In this document: positions 1-6,563 of the stretch, piece after piece | Layout: every line of letters begins with the position of its first letter | How positions within the stretch are numbered: the stretch's first letter is position 1 | Source: Elusimicrobiota bacterium | Lineage (GTDB): Bacteria; Elusimicrobiota; Elusimicrobia; Elusimicrobiales; UBA9959 | Assembly (NCBI GenBank): GCA_003450815.1 | Contig: DMES01000040.1 | Span: 25,172-74,280 of the forward strand | Length of the DNA: 49,109 nt | Direction of reading: 5' to 3' | Made by a program: the position numbers and the translations under genes | The notes under the pieces: model-generated | Told to the model about the DNA's origin: nothing | What the model saw: only the letters and a program-made list of their open reading frames with translations | Databases searched by the model: none

Positions 1-690
1 ATGAAAGTTGATGTTATTACCCTGTTCCCGCGCAGCGTTGATGCGGCCCTGTCGGAGAGCATTGTGGGCAGAGCGCGTTCTCAGGGGTTTCTCAGGCTGG
101 ATTTTTTGAATCCGCGGGATTTTGCAGGCGACCGCCGCGGCACAGTGGATGACAAGCCTTACGGCGGCGGTACGGGCATGGTAATGCTTGCGGAGCCCGT
201 ATACCAGGCTCTGAAAACGGTGAAAAAGAAAGGTTCTTTCACGGTTCTGCTGACGCCGAAGGGCAGGCCGTTCACTCAAAAACTGGCCTTGCGTCTGGCG
301 AAAAAGAAGCGTCTGATCTTTATCTGCGGCCACTATGAGGGCACCGACGAGAGAATTTCCCCCCTGGCCGACCTTGAGCTTTCCGTCGGAGATTATGTGC
401 TCACGGGCGGAGAGCCGGCGGCTTCAGTAGTGATAGATGCCGTTACGCGCCTTATTCCCGGAGTTCTCAAAAAAGCCGACGCCACGGTGAAGGAAACTTT
501 TACCGGCTCGCTTTTGGAAGCTCCGCATTATACCCGTCCCTCTCTTTGGCGCGGGAAAAAAGTGCCGTCTGTCCTTATGGGCGGAAATCATGCCTTAATA
601 GAGGACTGGCGCAGGAAGAAAGCTATGGAACTTACAAAAAAATACCGACCGGATTTGATAAAGAAGAGATTACACAGATTTGGCACGTAG
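1..690 (+). CDS. trmD: tRNA (guanine-N1)-methyltransferase TrmD
   Basis: SPOUT-class methyltransferase that puts the N1-methyl group on G37 of tRNAs reading CNN-type codons and so protects the reading frame. The S-adenosylmethionine knot motifs are visible: GHYEGTDERI near residue 111 and GDYVLTGGEPAA near 130, followed by IDAVTRLIPGVL and later APHYTRPSLWRG. The catalytic loop reads ETFTGSLLE where many homologues have DSF...LLD, so the usual base position carries Glu. The protein is 229 residues, a little short but complete. The normal family end is near RPDLIKK; the last residues (RLHRFGT) are encoded by a copy of the intergenic GATTACACAGAT repeat, so the tail is repeat-derived. The window starts exactly at its ATG, so nothing upstream can be judged. 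It precedes rplS, a common arrangement in bacteria. Confidence 0.97.
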   Translation: MKVDVITLFPRSVDAALSESIVGRARSQGFLRLDFLNPRDFAGDRRGTVDDKPYGGGTGMVMLAEPVYQALKTVKKKGSFTVLLTPKGRPFTQKLALRLAKKKRLIFICGHYEGTDERISPLADLELSVGDYVLTGGEPAASVVIDAVTRLIPGVLKKADATVKETFTGSLLEAPHYTRPSLWRGKKVPSVLMGGNHALIEDWRRKKAMELTKKYRPDLIKKRLHRFGT

Positions 691-792
691 ATTACACAGA
701 TAAAATGTCTGCGAAAAACTTTGTGAGCAGACACTATACGGTATAATTTTTCCCTGTAATCTGTATAATCGTAGTCTAATCAGTGTAATCTT
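666..792. repeat. GATTACACAGAT-type imperfect palindrome between trmD and rplS
   Basis: Two direct copies of GATTACACAGAT lie in the left half, the first inside the trmD coding end and the second just after its TAG. Inverted relatives (TGTAATCTGTATAATC and ATCAGTGTAATCTT) lie in the right half. An inner dyad TGTCTGC...GCAGACA sits at the middle. The same word recurs at 9908-9950 and inside both MITE copies. It ends just before the rplS ribosome binding site. Confidence 0.8.
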
Positions 793-809
793 CTTCAAAA
801 GGAGAAAGT

Positions 810-1253
810 ATGAAGGATATTCAAATGTATCTCGGACTGAAAAAAGAAAAATTTAATTTCAGGACGGGTGACACAGTTAAAGTGCACACCAAGGTTGTTG
901 AGGGTGAAAGCGAAAGGATACAGGTCTTTGACGGCGTAGTGGTTTCAAGGCGCGGCAGCGGTATAGCCGAAACCATCACCGTTAGAAAGGTTTCCTATGG
1001 TGTGGGTGTGGAGCGCATTTTCCCCATTAATTCTCCCAGAATTGACAAAATTGAAGTGGCCAAAACCGGCAAAGTAAGGCGTTCAAAGATTTATTATCTT
1101 AGAGGACTGGCGGGGAAATCCGCGCGGCTGGCAGAGAGCGTGCAGAAAGAAGCCGGTATAGCGCCGGTGTCCGTGGAACCCACGGCTTCTACCGCAGTTC
1201 AAGCGGCTCCGGTTGCAGGCGACTCAAAAGTCACGAATTTGACAAAAGGGTAG
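810..1253 (+). CDS. rplS: 50S ribosomal protein L19
   Basis: Structural protein of the large ribosomal subunit near the 30S interface. The family core is clear: FRTGDTVKVHTKVVEGESER, then IQVFDGVVVSRRGSGI, TITVRKVSYGVGVERIFPI and KIYYLRGLAGKSAR. L19 usually ends around residue 115. This protein has a further tail of about 30 residues rich in Ala, Val, Pro and Thr and predicted to be disordered. The final Lys-Gly-stop lies in the first unit of the downstream GGGTA-type repeat. A strong AAAAGGAGAAAG ribosome binding site precedes the ATG. It lies directly after trmD, separated by a palindromic repeat. Confidence 0.97.
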   Translation: MKDIQMYLGLKKEKFNFRTGDTVKVHTKVVEGESERIQVFDGVVVSRRGSGIAETITVRKVSYGVGVERIFPINSPRIDKIEVAKTGKVRRSKIYYLRGLAGKSARLAESVQKEAGIAPVSVEPTASTAVQAAPVAGDSKVTNLTKG

Positions 1254-1341
1254 AGGGTATAGGGGTTAGAATAGAGGGTGCAGAAATAAGGAGTTCCTTG
1301 CTCCGAACCCTATGCCCTTTACCCTACCCCCTATACCCTGA
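1247..1341. repeat. GGGTAGAGGGTATAG-type palindrome, rplS-rnhB gap
   Basis: The left arm is a G-rich run of AGGGTA-like words and the right arm its C-rich complement (CCCTTTACCCTACCCCC). The centre is AAGGAGTTCCTT at 1288-1299. It begins inside the last codons of rplS and ends about 4 bases before the rnhB TTG start. In RNA it would fold into a long imperfect hairpin. Confidence 0.85.
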
Positions 1342-1344
1342 AGT

Positions 1345-2037
1345 TTGGATATTGGAAAAACAACCGTGCCGCTTTCCACCTTTGATCTTTCCCTGATATC
1401 GGAAAAAAACCCTGACTTTCTTGTGGGCGTTGATGAGGCAGGGCGTGGTCCTTTGGCGGGTCCTGTGGTCGCCTGTGCCGCCCATATCCCCCCCTTAAGC
1501 TTCCCGATCGTTTCCCCCTATATTAATGACAGTAAAAAACTGACGCCCCAAAAAAGGGAAACGGCTTTTTCGGCCATGCTTCAGTCAGGTGTGCGTTTCG
1601 GTTTCGGCTGGGCAACGCCGGAGGAAATAGATAGCTGCAATATTCTGGAAGCGACTTTTAATGCTATGGGTTCGGCTGTTAAAAGACTTTCCCGTACGCT
1701 TGGGGTGTTTCCCCGCGCTTTGGCCGCTTCGGAAAAAGTGCGTGGCATGCTTGTTTTGGTGGATGGGCCGCATAAAATAAAGCGTCTCATTGTAAATCAG
1801 ACAGCTGTTGTGGGAGGAGACACCAGGTCTTTATGTGTTGCCGCCGCTAGTATTTTCGCCAAAGTTCTGCGTGACCGCTGGATGGCGCGCCTTGAACCGC
1901 AATATCCGGGGTACGGACTGGCAGCGCATAAGGGCTACGGCACGCCGGCGCATCTTGCCGCTTTGCGCGTTTTAGGTCCCTCTCCTATTCATCGTCGCAG
2001 CTTTGCGCCGGTAAAAAATTTAACTATTTATGAATGA
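1345..2037 (+). CDS. rnhB: Ribonuclease HII
   Basis: Endonuclease that cuts the RNA strand of RNA-DNA hybrids and removes single misinserted ribonucleotides. The active-site motif VGVDEAGRGPLAGPVVACA gives the Asp30-Glu31 pair. DSKKLT and the later VLVDGPHK supply further family motifs, with AAASIFAKVLRDRWM near residue 165 giving the last carboxylate. The C-terminal HRRSF is also typical. Length (230 residues) is normal. The start used is TTG at 1345, because no ATG precedes the catalytic motif in frame; it lies right against the end of the palindromic repeat and has no obvious ribosome binding site, so the exact start is uncertain. The stop overlaps the yraN start by 8 bases, indicating translational coupling. 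Confidence 0.95.
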   Translation: MDIGKTTVPLSTFDLSLISEKNPDFLVGVDEAGRGPLAGPVVACAAHIPPLSFPIVSPYINDSKKLTPQKRETAFSAMLQSGVRFGFGWATPEEIDSCNILEATFNAMGSAVKRLSRTLGVFPRALAASEKVRGMLVLVDGPHKIKRLIVNQTAVVGGDTRSLCVAAASIFAKVLRDRWMARLEPQYPGYGLAAHKGYGTPAHLAALRVLGPSPIHRRSFAPVKNLTIYE

Positions 2038-2386
2038 CCGCGGGAAAATTTACGAAGACCAGGCCGCTGTCTTTCTTGAAAGAGCGGGGTTGAAGCTTAT
2101 ACGGCGTAACTGGAGCGCCCCAACCGGCGAGATAGACATTATAGCTTCGGAAAAAGATACTTTGGTTTTTGTGGAAGTGCGCGGGCGCTCAAACACAGGG
2201 TTTGGCTCTCCCGCTGAAACGGTAACAAAGTCAAAGCAGCTCCGTATTATCAAAACAGCTATCGGCTACCTTAAAACCAAAACCCTTAAGCCCGAGAGCA
2301 TTCGTTTTGATGTGGTGGCTATTGTTCCCGGCACCGAACCGGAGCATATTCGCGGCGCCTTTGATGCCGGAAAATATTGGTATTAA
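2030..2386 (+). CDS. yraN: YraN/UPF0102 family endonuclease-like protein
   Basis: Small protein of the UPF0102 family with a restriction-endonuclease-like fold. The sequence opens with GKIYEDQAAVFLERAGLKLI and continues with the nuclease-like core RNWSAPTGEIDIIASEKDTL and VFVEVRGRS, which matches the family Glu...Asp...Glu-x-Lys-type site with VEVR at the last position. The role of the family is not settled; neighbours such as rnhB suggest nucleic-acid repair or processing. It starts with ATG inside the end of rnhB. The usual length of about 115-120 residues is kept. The stop is followed within five bases by the next GGGTA-type repeat. Confidence 0.93.
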   Translation: MNDRGKIYEDQAAVFLERAGLKLIRRNWSAPTGEIDIIASEKDTLVFVEVRGRSNTGFGSPAETVTKSKQLRIIKTAIGYLKTKTLKPESIRFDVVAIVPGTEPEHIRGAFDAGKYWY

Positions 2387-2390
2387 ATTC

Positions 2391-2484
2391 AGGGTAGAGG
2401 GTATAGGGTATAGGGTAGAGGGTGCGGAATTTAAGGAACTCCTTAAAGCACTCTACCTTGACTACCCTAAACCCTATTCCCCAG
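2391..2484. repeat. GGGTATA-type palindrome, yraN-PNP gap
   Basis: Left arm of tandem AGGGTAT/AGGGTAG words, centre TTAAGGAACTCCTTAA at 2431-2446, and a C-rich right arm (TACCCTAAACCCTATTCCCC). It is followed by an AAGGAAA ribosome binding site for the phosphorylase gene. Confidence 0.85.
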
Positions 2485-2503
2485 TAGGCAAAGGAAAATA
2501 TTT

Positions 2504-3343
2504 ATGAACACATCTGATAATGCGCTTAAACCAGTTAATGTTACGGCAGCCTGGCTTAAAGCCAGAATAAAGGGCCGCAAGCCGTCAATAGCGATAATCT
2601 CAGGCAGTGGTCTGGCCGACGCGCTGCCCCGGCTTGAAGACAGGCTGGTTATACCCTATGCAAAAATCCCCGGATTTCCGCGCACCACGGTAAAGGGTCA
2701 TAAAGGAGAGTTAGTTTTCGGGCGGCTGGGTTCCAAGGAAGTTGTTATGATGAGCGGTCGCTTTCATTATTATGAAGGCCGGCCGCTAAATTTCATCGCT
2801 TTCCCAATACGGGTGTTAGGAGTTTTGGGAGTGAGAAATCTGATCCTGACCGCTGCGGTGGGTTCGCTGAAATCTTCTCTCAGGCCCGGAGACCTGCTAT
2901 TGCTGAAGGATCATATAAACCTCATGGGCTCAAATCCCCTCATGGGAAATTACAACCCTTCTTTCGGCGAAATGTTTCCGGATATGAATGAGCCCTACGA
3001 TACTCTCCTGCGCGGCGCCGCGCTAGTGGCCGCGAAAAAGCTCAGGATGCCTGTTAAAACCGGAGTTTATGCGGCTGTCACCGGCCCGTCTTACGAAACT
3101 CCCGCCGAGGTCAGGGTTTACCGTATGCTTGGAGGGGATGTGGCCGGCATGTCTGTGGTGCCCGAAACTATAACCGCCCGCCAGCTTAAAATGCGCGTGC
3201 TTGGTCTTTGCTGGATTTCAAATTTTGCCAGCGGCATTTCAAAAACAAATCTGTCTCACGACGATGTACTTAAACTCGGCGCCGCCGTTTCCACAAAAAT
3301 AAAAGCCTTGCTTGAAAGCCTGTTGAGATCAAAGGCAGTCTGA
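2504..3343 (+). CDS. punA: Purine nucleoside phosphorylase (PNP/MTAP trimeric family)
   Basis: Cytoplasmic phosphorolysis of purine (deoxy)nucleosides to free base and (deoxy)ribose-1-phosphate. Family landmarks appear in order: IISGSGLADAL near residue 32 (phosphate site), MSGRFHYYEGRPL near 84, TGPSYETPAEVR near 189, GMSVVPETI with the base-site Glu near 218, and SNFASGISKTNLSH, where the Asn of the purine pocket is kept. At 279 residues the length matches the 270-280-residue trimeric class. The ATG follows an AAGGAAA ribosome binding site. It is the first of three salvage genes (purine nucleoside phosphorylase, pyrimidine nucleoside phosphorylase, uracil phosphoribosyltransferase) in the same direction, each separated by a palindromic repeat. 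Exact base preference (guanosine/inosine versus methylthioadenosine) cannot be read with certainty. Confidence 0.93.
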   Translation: MNTSDNALKPVNVTAAWLKARIKGRKPSIAIISGSGLADALPRLEDRLVIPYAKIPGFPRTTVKGHKGELVFGRLGSKEVVMMSGRFHYYEGRPLNFIAFPIRVLGVLGVRNLILTAAVGSLKSSLRPGDLLLLKDHINLMGSNPLMGNYNPSFGEMFPDMNEPYDTLLRGAALVAAKKLRMPVKTGVYAAVTGPSYETPAEVRVYRMLGGDVAGMSVVPETITARQLKMRVLGLCWISNFASGISKTNLSHDDVLKLGAAVSTKIKALLESLLRSKAV

Positions 3344-3349
3344 AAATAC

Positions 3350-3452
3350 AGGCAGAGGTAAAGGTATAGGTAGAGGTAGAGAACGGCAGATAAAGGCATT
3401 TAAAGGTAATTCCAACTTCTTGCTCTACCTTAACCTCTGCCTTTACCTGCTG
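3350..3452. repeat. AGGTAAAG/AGGTAGAG-type palindrome, PNP-pyrimidine phosphorylase gap
   Basis: Left arm of GCAGAGGTAAAGGTATAGG-like words, right arm CTCTACCTTAACCTCTGCC plus TTTACCTGC, and a centre containing AAGGTAATTCCAACTT. The word differs from the GGGTA words of the neighbouring gaps while the architecture is the same. Confidence 0.85.
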
Positions 3453-3465
3453 TTTAAGGAGTCTT

Positions 3466-4776
3466 ATGAGAATGCTTGACCTGTTGCTTAAAAAACGCTC
3501 CGGCCTTGAACTTGCTGGACCGGAGCTTGAATTTATAGCCTCCGGCGCGGCTTCAGGCGACATACCGGATTATCAGCTTTCCGCCTGGCTTATGGCTGTT
3601 TTTTTTAAAGGTCTTACCAAAAAAGAAACCGCTGCTTTTACAAAGGCTATGGCCCTTTCCGGGGCGCGGCTTAACCTTAAAAGCGTTAAAGGCGCCAAGG
3701 TGGATAAGCACTCCACCGGCGGAGTGGGCGACGGGGTGTCGCTCGCGCTTGCGCCGGTGGTCGCCGCCTGCGGCGTGGTGGTGCCTATGATGAGTGGCAG
3801 GGGCCTTGGTCATACGGGCGGTACTTTGGACAAGCTTGAGTCCGTTAAAGGCTTTAAGGTGCGTCTTTCCCCGGCGAGCGTGCTAAGCCAGCTTAAAGCC
3901 ACCGGGCTTTCCATGTTCGGTCAGACAGCGGAGCTGGCGCCCAGCGACAAGAAACTTTACGCGCTGCGTGACGCCTCATGTACGGTGGAATCTCTTCCTC
4001 TGATCGTAGCGAGCATACTTTCAAAAAAATATGCCGAAGATATTACCGGACTTGTGATGGACGTAAAATACGGCTCGGGCGCCTTCCTGAAAGACTTTAA
4101 AAAAAGCAGGGAGCTGGCGGTCGCTTTAATGGAAACCGCAAAACTTCTGGGAATACGCTGCGTGGCTCTGCTTACCGCCATGGAAGAGCCGCTTGGACTT
4201 GCGGTCGGCAACGCCGTTGAAATAGAACAGTCCGTGCGTATACTTCAGGGTGAAAAGGGCCCGGCGGATTTCACGCGGGTGCTTGAAGCGCTTTCCGGCT
4301 GGATGATCTATCTCGGCGCCAAGGCCCGCACTCCCGAAGAGGGCGAAGAAAAAGCCAGGCGCGCAATAGTTTCTGGCGCCGCGCTGGAAAAGCTGCGCCT
4401 GCTGTTCAAGTGGCAGGGCGGCGATGCGCGGGTGGCTGATAATCCGGGGCGTTTTTTGCCCAAAGCAAAACTCTCGCGTGAAATAAAAGCAGGGATCAGC
4501 GGATATCTTACAAGATTGGATTCAAGGACCATCGGTCACGCTAGCGTTATGCTTGGCGCCGGGCGGGAACGCGCCGAGGACACGGTGGATTTTGGCGCGG
4601 GTATTCTGCTTTCAAAAAAGTTGGGAGATAAAGTCAAACCCGGCGAAGTTATGGCCAGACTTTACGCCTCTGACTCAAAAAAACTTTCCGAAGGCGCCAG
4701 AAGGTTTGAGAGTGCGCTCGGATACGGCGCGCGACCTCCAAAGAAAGAGCCGCTGATAAGAGAGATAATACAGTAG
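3466..4776 (+). CDS. deoA: Pyrimidine-nucleoside / thymidine phosphorylase
   Basis: Phosphorolysis of thymidine, deoxyuridine and possibly uridine to base and sugar-1-phosphate. The phosphate-binding signature VDKHSTGGVGDGVSLALAP is at about residues 79-97, followed by MSGRGLGHTGGTLDKLES. The three-domain layout (helical N-terminus, alpha/beta phosphate domain, C-terminal alpha/beta domain) fits the full 436-residue length. VKYGSGAF, which supplies further phosphate contacts, is present near residue 200. A TAAGGAGTC ribosome binding site precedes the ATG. The TAG stop is the first three bases of the next repeat. Whether the enzyme is thymidine-specific or broad (Pdp type) cannot be settled from the sequence. 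It works with the adjacent upp, which recycles the released uracil. Confidence 0.94.
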   Translation: MRMLDLLLKKRSGLELAGPELEFIASGAASGDIPDYQLSAWLMAVFFKGLTKKETAAFTKAMALSGARLNLKSVKGAKVDKHSTGGVGDGVSLALAPVVAACGVVVPMMSGRGLGHTGGTLDKLESVKGFKVRLSPASVLSQLKATGLSMFGQTAELAPSDKKLYALRDASCTVESLPLIVASILSKKYAEDITGLVMDVKYGSGAFLKDFKKSRELAVALMETAKLLGIRCVALLTAMEEPLGLAVGNAVEIEQSVRILQGEKGPADFTRVLEALSGWMIYLGAKARTPEEGEEKARRAIVSGAALEKLRLLFKWQGGDARVADNPGRFLPKAKLSREIKAGISGYLTRLDSRTIGHASVMLGAGRERAEDTVDFGAGILLSKKLGDKVKPGEVMARLYASDSKKLSEGARRFESALGYGARPPKKEPLIREIIQ

Positions 4777-4832
4777 GGTAAAGGGTATAGGGTACAGAAG
4801 TAGGGAATTCCTAATCCTTAACCCATTATTCC
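4774..4832. repeat. GGGTAAAGGGTATAG-type short palindrome, deoA-upp gap
   Basis: It starts at the deoA stop codon (TAG GGT AAA). The left arm is AGGGTATAGGGTACAG, the centre TAGGGAATTCCTAA at 4801-4814, and the right arm a weak CCTTAACCCATTATTCC. It is followed by a CAGGAGATT ribosome binding site for upp. Confidence 0.8.
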
Positions 4833-4843
4833 AGGAGATTTAG

Positions 4844-5473
4844 ATGAATAAAAACATTCACATTTCAAAACATCCGCTTGTACTTGATAAGATTTCACGC
4901 TTACGGGACAAAAAAACCTCCGTAGCCGAGTTCAGGCGTCTGATGGGCGAAGTCAGCCTGCTTCTGGCACACGACGCGCTGTTAAATGCGAAAGTAAAAA
5001 ATGTGCGCGTGCGCACACCGATAGGTTTTGCTTCCGCGAGGGCGCTTTCCCACGACATAATCTTTACGGCGATCTTGAGAGCGGGGCTTGGTATGCTTGA
5101 TGGGCTGGTTAAGCTATGCCCTGAGGCCAAACTTGCGCATATAGGTATTTACCGCGATGAGGAAACGCTGAAACCGGTTAAATACTATGTTCGTCTTCCC
5201 AAAATATTAAAAAACAGTCTGGTAGTTGTGCTCGACCCAATGCTTGCCACGGGCGGCTCCGCCGTGGAAGCCGTGGAAATACTTAAATCCAGGGGCGCTG
5301 AAAATATTTGTTTTATAGGCCTTATTGCGGCGAAAGAAGGGGTGCGCCGCCTCTCAGCGGCGCATCCAGACCTGCCGATTTACCTGGGCACAGTAGATTC
5401 AAAGCTTAATAAGAATGGCTATATAATTCCGGGGCTGGGTGATGCCGGCGACAGAATGTTCGGAACCTATTAA
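4844..5473 (+). CDS. upp: Uracil phosphoribosyltransferase
   Basis: Converts uracil plus PRPP to UMP in pyrimidine salvage. The PRPP-binding loop VVLDPMLATGGSA is at about residues 127-139, TAILRAGLGMLDG near 73 is the second phosphate/PRPP segment, and the uracil-binding C-terminus GLGDAGDRMFGTY is intact. Length of 209 residues is standard. A GGAG ribosome binding site lies 7 bases before the ATG. It is the last gene of the trmD-to-upp run and ends in front of a strong bidirectional terminator shared with the convergent regulator gene. With the two phosphorylases upstream it forms a complete route from nucleosides to UMP. Confidence 0.97.
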   Translation: MNKNIHISKHPLVLDKISRLRDKKTSVAEFRRLMGEVSLLLAHDALLNAKVKNVRVRTPIGFASARALSHDIIFTAILRAGLGMLDGLVKLCPEAKLAHIGIYRDEETLKPVKYYVRLPKILKNSLVVVLDPMLATGGSAVEAVEILKSRGAENICFIGLIAAKEGVRRLSAAHPDLPIYLGTVDSKLNKNGYIIPGLGDAGDRMFGTY

Positions 5474-5499
5474 AACCAGCGAGAGCCGGTTTTAATGTC

Positions 5500-5663
5500 A
5501 CAAGTTTCAGGTCACATGTCACAAGTATTAAAAAAGGACAGCTTGGCTGTCCTTTTTTAATCTGCATTTTTTATGTCCGTTATTGTTCTTACTTGTGACT
5601 TGAGACCTGGCCGTTTGAGGAGCATAGCTCCTGTTACGGCACTGGCATAGCCTTGAGACTTGT
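5500..5663. repeat. GTCACAAGT-type inverted repeat enclosing a terminator
   Basis: Left copies (GTCACAAGTTTCAGGTCAC, ATGTCACAAGT) and right inverted copies (ACTTGTGACTTGAGACCTGG, CTTGAGACTTGTGACT) flank a central perfect hairpin. The whole region between the convergent upp and Crp/Fnr genes is therefore a nested palindrome. Confidence 0.75.
5528..5560. terminator. Bidirectional intrinsic terminator between upp and the Crp/Fnr gene
   Basis: A perfect 15-bp stem with a TTG loop: TTAAAAAAGGACAGC pairs with GCTGTCCTTTTTTAA. The A/T runs on both outer sides give a U-tract in either direction, so it can stop transcription from both convergent genes. Confidence 0.92.
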
Positions 5664-5665
5664 GA

Positions 5666-6385
5666 CTATTTCCCGGCGTGCGGGTTGGCTATTTTTGTGA
5701 GGGCGGCGTGGTCAAGTATTTTTATGGATTTGACCTCCCGCTTTATTAAATTCTTTTTCTCAAATTCAGCCAGTATCCTTACCACAGTTTCAAGGGCCAG
5801 GCCGGTTATCTCCGCTATTTCCGTGCGTTTCAGGCCGTAGATGGCCGGCAAACTTGTTCCCTTGCTTTTAAACGAAACCGCTTTAAGCAGCGTTTTAGCC
5901 ACTTTGCCTTTGGCCGGCTGGTAGGCTGCGTCGTTTAATTTCATTTGCAGGATATGTGTTTCTTCAGCCAGCTTGCGCAGAAAAAGCTTATAGGTTTTCG
6001 GGTTGGCGGCCAGGAAATTATCCAGGGCCTTTTCACTGAAAAAAGAAAGGACGGTTTCACCCATGGCCCTGGCGTTGCAGGAATAGGCGGTGCCTGAGAA
6101 AAAAGCTATGTGGCCGAACAGCTCACCCGGATGGCGTATCCAGTTTATCATCTGCTGGCCTTTGGCGTCGGTGGAAAACACCTTGGCCCTGCCCTTGCAG
6201 ACCATAAAAAACCCAGCCGGTTTCTGTGTCGAGCTGTAAATTTCCTCGCCGTCCTTCAGGCGTTGCACGGCTTTCATGGCGCTCCAGAGTTTTCTGGCTT
6301 CAGGTTCAAGTTTGTTGGCGAAACAGACGGAGAGAAATTCGCAACTTCCGCAACACGGAATCTGATTCTTTGCTGTATTTTCCAT
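5666..6385 (-). CDS. Crp/Fnr-family transcriptional regulator
   Basis: A 239-residue protein with an N-terminal cyclic-nucleotide-type effector barrel (about residues 25-150) and a C-terminal winged helix (about 165-230; LKRTEIAEITGLALETVVRI is the helix-turn-helix). The N-terminus carries Cys12, Cys15 and Cys21 in the C-x2-C-x5-C spacing that holds the FNR iron-sulfur cluster. The fourth ligand position of E. coli FNR appears to fall on a Leu/Ser, although Cys103 lies nearby, so a redox- or oxygen-sensing role is plausible but not shown. The ATG follows a run of seven G, and a TATAAT-like element lies at 6425-6430 on the minus strand. A Crp-like box occurs upstream of the TraF-like gene at 11.5 kb and is a candidate target. 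Confidence 0.88.
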   Translation of the reverse strand: MENTAKNQIPCCGSCEFLSVCFANKLEPEARKLWSAMKAVQRLKDGEEIYSSTQKPAGFFMVCKGRAKVFSTDAKGQQMINWIRHPGELFGHIAFFSGTAYSCNARAMGETVLSFFSEKALDNFLAANPKTYKLFLRKLAEETHILQMKLNDAAYQPAKGKVAKTLLKAVSFKSKGTSLPAIYGLKRTEIAEITGLALETVVRILAEFEKKNLIKREVKSIKILDHAALTKIANPHAGK

Positions 6386-6473
6386 ACCCCCCCAAATAAA
6401 GGCAATTACATCCTACAATTACTCATTATACAATTTTTTTCAGAAACTGTTTTAGACCATTTGCTAAACTGTA

Positions 6474-6554
6474 CTGGTAGCGTATAGCGTAGAGGGGATA
6501 GAGGCTAGGGAATGAGTTCCCTTATTCCCCTCTCCCCTATACGCTAGCCCCTGT
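6474..6554. repeat. GCGTATAGCGTAGAGGGG-type palindrome upstream of the flippase
   Basis: Left arm TAGCGTATAGCGTAGAGGGG, perfect centre AGGGAATGAGTTCCCT at 6507-6522, and right arm TTCCCCTCTCCCCTATACGC. Same design as the repeats at 1.2-4.8 kb but with a different arm word, and here it lies between divergent genes. Confidence 0.85.
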
Positions 6555-6563
6555 CTTTATTTT

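Noticed and set aside
1..690. An unusual TrmD active site because the usual DSF...LLD reads ETF...LLE
   Set aside because: Glu at these positions occurs in TrmD of other groups as far as I recall, so it is noted in the gene entry only.
546..746. A 66-codon frame overlapping the trmD end
   Set aside because: No ribosome binding site, runs through the intergenic repeat, and lies in the wrong frame inside trmD.
1247..4832. A CRISPR-like or telomere-like array because of the repeated GGGTA words
   Set aside because: No constant repeat-spacer alternation; each copy is a single palindrome between genes, and the arms differ between copies.
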